A stretch of DNA of 64,000 nucleotides from Aradus depressus (taxonomy: Eukaryota; Arthropoda; Insecta; Hemiptera; Aradidae): the NCBI GenBank assembly GCA_963662175.1, contig OY759217.1:46910108-46974107 (forward strand), in the 5' to 3' direction. The translations under genes were made by a program, and so were the position numbers. Within the stretch, counting starts at the first letter, position 1. Each line of letters opens with the position of its first letter. This document shows, one piece after another, positions 33,501 to 41,467 of this stretch. The notes beneath the pieces are model-generated. The model had not been told where the DNA came from and made no database searches. It was given only the letters and a program-made list of their open reading frames with translations.

Positions 33501-36500
33501 GTTTCTAACAAGTGTAATGGAGATGAGAAAAACATTTTCGAAGCTAGTAATGCCCATTTTGTCAATTGTATTTATTTAGAAAGAGAGTGCAGAAAAATTT
33601 ATGAGAAATTGATGTCTGTCTGTGAACACCATAACTGCCGATGTAATAAATGTATCGACACAAAATGTATTATGAGGATTCAGACGCACCTATGAAAGTC
33701 AGTTATTTAATTCGAGCTGATGAAGTACATTTCTGGTGATTCACCTACTTTTTTTATATTTATATATACCATATATACATTTTTCATGTCCTTTTTACAT
33801 TCTTTAGGGCTCATTTTATTTTTTATGCAGAAATAAGCAGCTTTAAAATCTCTAAAAAGCCTGTTATATTCCGTTTTTAGCGCAAGTGATATAACTTTTT
33901 TTATTTTGAAATATGGAATTAGCATAGAACTCCAAACATACTACGAAATTTTCCAAAGTTCGATTTTTGAAAAGGCGGATATGTAAAGAGAAATTAATGA
34001 TCAAAAAAGTCCAGTTTTATAGCAATAATCAACATTTTAGTGGCCAACAAGCCTAAGAACGTTTTGTTGAAATGGGTCAAACAATTTTTTATCAGATCCG
34101 AAGCAAGTGTCCTCTTCTTTTTTACATCCTGTACAATTTGGTCTAGATTAATATCGCTTCGATACTAGAATGAAAGAGAGAAAAAATTAAAGAATATAAA
34201 AGAAGTATTGTATATGATTGTAATGTATTTCTAATCATTAGACATTAATTGTATAATATTTCTTTGAACCTAGCGCTGTATATTAAGTAACTGATAACAG
34301 GGTAAAGTTAATTAACAAAAAATAAATTTAAAAAATATAATAAAAATGACATTCCGATGGAGTAAAATTGTGGAGTTTAATTTCATGAATTAAGTATATC
34401 AATCCAATTTGAGAAAACACCGTCTTTAACAATGTTATGAAAATAAAATTATGAAAACAGTTTAAAAAAAAAATATTGTTTCAATGATCAACTCTTCATT
34501 AAACCAAGTCATAGATTTGAAGAATACGAGGCAGGTTGAAGTAATAGATCCCACTAGAGTTGTCAACTTTGCAGGACCTCCCGCGTTTCTTGAAACCCAT
34601 GGGTCCCTCTGCGGTACGCGAAATGCGCACCAGACATATTAAGTGAAACCAAAAAAACCTCACCAAAATCATAAAATAACTGAACTGTACCGATTGATCT
34701 CGCTTATAATAATGACAAGTGTGTTACCTGTCGTTCTTGGCGTCAACATATCTAGTACTAATTGGATGTTAAATATTTTAGTTTAAAATTGGCAATAAGC
34801 AGGGCAAAATTAAACTTTTTTTAACTACCAGAAATGAAAAAAGGGCTTATTAGTAAATTCACATTTAAAATTGTATTACTTATTCGCAGCTCTTATTTTC
34901 ACAATTTATCCAAAAACTTTTCTTCTATATATTGTGTTTGTCTTATTTCGGGCTGCGAGCCCATTTTCAGTATCTTTTTTTTTTTTTTTTTTTTTTTATT
35001 ATTATTTTTTTTATTTGCAATCTATATACAATACATACATAATGAGCAAATATGTGGACAAAAAATAAAAATAACGTCACTTGATGGGAGAAGCCAGCCA
35101 GCGCTGACACTCCCTCGAAAGTTAATTTTCACCATTCACTATCCTCAGAGAAGATCGCGAGGCCACCTCCTGTTCAAGCGGCGGGGAGGATTGTCAGGAT
35201 GGGAATGATAGGATAGGGCTTGAGCGAGAGGATTTGAATGATAGGAAAGGTTTCTGTGAAATGTTTGGAATCGGGATTGGATTAGTTCGTTGACAGTGGG
35301 AATATTGAGATCTCTATGTAGGACTTTATTGGTAATGTAGAAAGGAGCGTTGATAATTCGTCGCAGGAGTTTGGACTGGAATGCTTGGATTCGATTGAAG
35401 TTCGACTGTTTAGCTGCACCCCAAAGTTCGAGTCCGTACGTCCAGATGTACGTCCATCTGGACGTATAATGGTCTCGTAAATCGTAAGTTTGTTGTTAGT
35501 TGTCAGTTTTGATTTTGGTCCAAGTAGTCGACGTAACAGTCCGTATCTTCGATTCAGTTCTTGTCGTTTAAGTCGTGTATGTGGGTTCCACGTTAGTCTA
35601 CTGTCTAGGTAAAACCCGAGGTAGCGGACTTGGTTGGAAGAGGGAATCAGGATGTTATTAATGGTGATTGGAGGACAGGATTGGCGGCGTAGGGTAAATG
35701 TGACTTGAACGCATTTCTGCTCATTCAACTTAATTCTCCAGAGCTTGCACCATCTCTCTATTTCAGTGAGGTGCTCCTGAAGGACAAGTGAGGCTACGCC
35801 GGGATCAGGACTGGTAGACAGGATTGCTGTGTCGTCAGCGTAAGTCGTGAGTAATGTCTGAGGATGGGTAGGAAAATCGGCAGTATATGTATTATAAAGG
35901 ATGGGACCGAGGATACTACCTTGTGGGACACCGGCCAGGATAGGCATGAGTTCCGAGTATTCAGAGCCTACTCGGACCTTGAAATGGCGTTCACTAAGGT
36001 AGGATTTGAGGATGAGGAAGTAGGTACTGGGAAGGAAGGGTTTCAGTTTGAAGAGGAGCCCCGGGTGCCAGACTCGATCAAAGGCTTGCGCCACATCGAG
36101 AAAGGCTCCCGTGCAATACTGCTTGCGTTCCAATGCATTAGAAATGCAATCGACAACCCGAAAACACTGTTGGGTAGTGGAATGTTGAGGACGAAATCCG
36201 AACTGATGTTCGGGTAAGATGGACTGGGAATTTTCAGTATCTATACTTTTTAAACAGTACATTGATAAAAGGTAGTATTGCTTTGTTCAAATTACAGTCA
36301 AATAACAAATTATAAATAAAATTAACACGCCGTCTATAGACTATTTTTGAGGTGGAATTTTATTGTGTTTTTTTTTTTTCCTTTATTTTGTTTCCCTCTT
36401 ATCTTCCATACTTTTCCAAACTTCTTAACGAGACCTATGGATTAATGTTTTAGTTATTTTATTTTTTACACTTTTGAATGACTAAAAAATATTTGAATTA

Positions 36501-39500
36501 CCAAATTTTTAGTCAACACCTTGTTATTTGGATTTTTTGTCAACCTGGCATATACATCAAGTTTTATCTTCATCTAATATTCAAATTTTCTATTTTTTAT
36601 TAAATTTTTATTTGTACTATTTTTTTAGATTTTATTGCTTTGTATTACAGATATGGAGCAATAAAAACAAAAAAAATATAGTTTTTTTTATTATATTTTT
36701 ATTTCAATTTTGCAGTTTATTTCATATAAGCATTATTTTTTAATTTTTACTTTTTTATTTATATATTTTTACTATATGTTTGAAACAATATGTGTTTTTA
36801 TAATTGTTTGAAACCATAATGCCATTTTAAACATAATGTCCCGACTTTTAAATGACAGTTGACAACCCTAATCCCTGCCCAACTTAGCTTGCTTCTCTTT
36901 TCACAAGACAGTGGTCAATCTTCAACCAATTTATATTATTTCTTTATTATGCATTGTTAACTTATTATTTCAGTTATAACCACTTCAGCTTTCATATATA
37001 TTTATATATATATATATAGTCGTAAATAAAAAAAAATGTTTCATAATCTTGTTTTAATAACGGAAGTTATAACCACTTCAGCTTTCATATATATTTATAT
37101 ATATATATATAGTCGTAAATAAAAAAAAATGTTTCATAATCTTGTTTTAATAACGGAAGTCGGTGTTCGTTCATATTCAATATGGATTTTTATGGAAATA
37201 ATCTCCTCGGTTGTCTTTGTATTGACTATCAGAGAATTATATTGCTCAATGGGTACATACCAGTTGTATTATTTTTAATACTTTATATTTTGCTTTAAGA
37301 CTTTAAACGCACAAAGTACAGTATCTAAGAAGAAAAAAAAGTCTGATCTAATCATACAATTTCTTATGTTATCCACTCACTTCTTTATTAAATTTGTCAG
37401 GAATCTAATTGTCTATGTCTAGCTCATAATCGATGGAGAATATACTCGAATGTAAATAAATGAAATATAAAAAGAACAGTTCATCGTTGTTTATAGGTTA
37501 TTCTGTAATGCATCGAATTATCTTTTAAACGCTAGAAGACTGTCGACGTCTGTCCCAAATAAAAAAATTGCGCTTTTCACAGTATAAAAAGAACTTCTTC
37601 AAAATTTACACCCTGGAGTTAATAATGTAAATATTATTTTAATATGTCTTTCATAATATACCAAAAATTGCAGATAAACGTAACAAATTGTAATATTTCG
37701 ATTTTTGAGACTGCAAGTCGAAAATCTTTGCGAAACATTTTTATTAAAAAAGTGAGGAGGCGACATATAACGCAATTAATGTAGAACTATTCGAATTTGA
37801 ATTATGGGCATTATATGTGCGTCAGTTAGGCTTAATGCAAAATACATTATAAAACTCAAATAAATATTGTTTATATTCCTCATGTTACTTTATTTATAGT
37901 TATAATAAAACGCTTCAGTATTATATTAACTAGACTTAATATGGACATGTCAATAAATGCTTTATTTATAAATTGCACACTAAGTTTTTGATGCCTTAAA
38001 GTGCTGAAAAATGTATAAATTTATTGATAAATGAATAAAATAAATTACAAAAATAACCTGGTTGCTTTACGACAAACTAATGGGAACAATTAAATGTACT
38101 ATTTTAAAACTATGTATAGTAATATTAATAAACAATTTTTGCAAATTATTTCTCTTTCCTAAGCTTTTAATTAAAAAAATTGTTCAATTTTTAAAATTAT
38201 TTAGACAGTTTATACCGATATATTGACAAAGAGTAAAAATATCCAACAGTATATAGCAACCTACTTTTCTTAAATCATACATATCATTCAGCAATTATAT
38301 TATAATGTTTTTTGAATTATTTGTATAAAAATTTTCTTTCACAAATATGTTAATTCTTAAGCCTGACTAGATCAAGAAAAGAATATTCAAAAGTCTATAT
38401 TACCTATAATGAATTAAGGCGTTTTTGTTTTGTAGATTTTTATTAATTTATAAATATATAACTTTAATAAATGTTTTTAAAAATATATATATAGATACAA
38501 TTATTTTAATTCTACCTTTCCACCTACAATATATATGAAGATGAAAAAAAAAAAGCATCATTACCTCCCCAACTGAAAATAAGAGGCTAGGCTTCCCTAG
38601 GTCATAGATCATAAAAGAAACACTATTAACGGGTATATCGTCATCTAAAATGGAGAAGGTTGTAACCCTCAAAACTTCAATTTTCACTTTTTGATTGAAA
38701 TGGTTAATTTAGGGTCTGAGAATCACGTAAGTACAACGCTGTAAGCCTCAGGACGATCTAACCTAATCTTTATAAAAAAACATTTTTGTGTTAACATTAA
38801 TAAACATTAATCAATGAGAAAACTATTATTCGTTGTTCCAGTAAAATTTGCAAATTGAGGAATACACCCATTTAGGTGACAATATGACGTCAACCTGCCC
38901 CCCTTAATAGTTCACACATAAAATGTTATACATTATACATATATAATATATAAGAGTTTATATATCAATACAACTTATAATTAAAATAAGAAAATATAAC
39001 AAACTTAATTAAACAAAAATTAATTTTGGAAGATACAACATTATAAATATGGGCCGAAGTAAAGATAAGAAAAATACCAACTGTTGTGAAATGTGTTATA
39101 TTGAAAAATATAAGGTAAACGAGAGGGCAAACCATAATAAAACTGTTTTTATAAATTTTAAACTATTAGTTACGAAAATAAATATATTATTGATTTTTTC
39201 ATCGTCATCATAACAAATTTATTATTTTATCTGAGATTGTATTATAGTGTGAAATATATTTATTGATAAATTTGTTTCTGTATTGCTTTAACATTGGACA
39301 AGTTATGAGAAGATGGAGTATATTATCATTATCACTGTTACAAAGTGGACAAACAAAGTCAAGCTGAAATTTAGCTTGGTAATTTGTATAATTTAAATGA
39401 GTTGTATATTTTCCTGAGACCCGTAACTGCGAAATAATTCTTTGTTTGCTTATATGGTTCCTCATTTTTAAGTAACTTCCGCTATTGCCAAAAGAACTGT

Positions 39501-41416
39501 AATTTCCGTAAAAGGTATTGCAGGAGCTGGAGATTGCAGCGTCTATATTTTTGGAAAAGCTGTACACATGAAGAAGACTTCAACCGACATTACTTTTATT
39601 GTCCCCCACTCAGATAATATATTTTTTCATCATTGTTAAACAATTCATCTATTTTCCAAAGAAAGTAATTAAATTATTAGTGAACAAGTAGCCTACCAAT
39701 TAGATCAAAGTACAAACATTTCAATAGAATGGCGGTGGTCTCACCTTTAGCCTGTTCTCCTTGGAGTGACTTCTGGTGTCCAGCCGGAGTTTCTCTGTCA
39801 GACTGTAGGAGGGGACAGGGTGCTTCTTGTACTGCGACAGTTGGTCTTCAGCATTCAGCACCTCCTTAATACGGCAGTCTACATCCTCGTCCTGCAAACA
39901 CACAAACAACAATTATAAATAAATTAAATATTGTTACTTATTTCCATTTTGTAACCTTAATATTAGAACTTACTATATTTAAATTCACAACCAATTTATC
40001 TATTTACTTTCATTCAAATAAAGTGTTGCGGTAATTCTATGTTTAAAAGAAGTTTTATCTAGGTTTTAATATTGTTATCAATGTCAAAGATTTAAGGGCG
40101 CCTGTAGCTCAGTGGTATGCGTGCTTGCATACTAAGCTCAAGATCGGGGGTTCGATACCCGCGGCCGAGGCCTTTAGTTTATTTTATCTGGGAGTTTTAA
40201 AAAAAATTAAGCACGCCATCCTTCGGATAGACGTTAAACGATGGTCCTGAGCCTACACTACGTCAGGTATTCGTTAAAGACCCCTACTAGAGTCGGGCTC
40301 ATGTCCACCAGAGTGTTGAGAGCTCTAGTAGTAGGCGAATATGACCTTGTAGTTAAAGCCGGAGAATGAATCATTATAACTAACTACTGTTTTAGATCTA
40401 TTAAACACTCGTAATTCAGCCAATTCCAGTTCAGTTAAAATTTGACCAATAAGAATTACTGGAAGAGATTATTATTACTATTATTGATAAAGAGAGATTA
40501 TTAACTCATTTTCTAGTATTTGGTTGTGAATTAACTTTTTAAAATCTAAGAATTCTTGTGTCTTTTGGACTAGACTAATTTTAATTAGACATTTGTGTTT
40601 TCAACCAGATTTATTTTGGATTGGCCGGGTCATTAAGCGTGTCCTATTGGAAAATAGTGAATCAAGAGTTACTTACCGCAGTGTTGATTATTTATCAAGT
40701 TATAAGTAGGCTTAGAGGTTGGAAAACTGTGACAATATTATACTTTTATTAGAAATGTAAAGACAATTTAATAATTACTTCATTACACTTCCTGTTATAC
40801 TTAGAAGAATTTCCTATAACTTCCTATTATATACTTCCTTAACTTAGAATTTATATTGTATACTTGTTGAGCTATTACTAATTATTATTTGAGTGTCACC
40901 AGTTATATTTCCTCTTGATTCTTACCTGGAGAGAGCCATATAATAATATTTTTGAAGAATTATTAAAAGTATCCAAAAGTATTGAGGGCACCGGTAGCGT
41001 GTTTGCCTTCTGAGCTCAAGATCGCGAGTTCGAAACCCGGCTGAAGCTCTCAAGATTTTTTATCTGGAAGGTGAGAAAACCTTGAGCACTCCATCCTTCG
41101 GATAGGACACTATGCTATGACCCCAAGCCTGTGCGATGTCAGGTACTCGTTAAACATACCGAAGAAAAATTGAGAAAAAAATAAATATATGAGAAAGATT
41201 CAATTTTAATGCAATAATAATTATTACTGAATGTTAACAATATCCTAGAGTTACTCTGAAAACATTAAGACACCGCTGAGTATACAACCGTTAAGATCCC
41301 AGTAATTGGAGAGTGTAAACACCAAAGAGTCTAAGCACCAACATTTAAATTTCACAACAGATCGCATATTAAATAAAGAAAAACGTATGTTTTTTAAATA
41401 TTGTCAATTTCACAAA

Positions 41417-41467
<51 letters not shown>

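Noticed and set aside
34834..35208. 124-residue plus-strand frame
   Set aside because: It spans the poly(T) of the inverted LINE tail and the antisense of its 3' end; low complexity.
38573..38687. Open frame on the minus strand (KIEVLRVTTFSILDDDIPVN) as an extra IWR1 exon
   Set aside because: Exon 2 ends in phase 0 and joins exon 3 in phase 0 with a natural sequence. This frame has a poor acceptor, would need a phase change, and would make the protein longer than the family.
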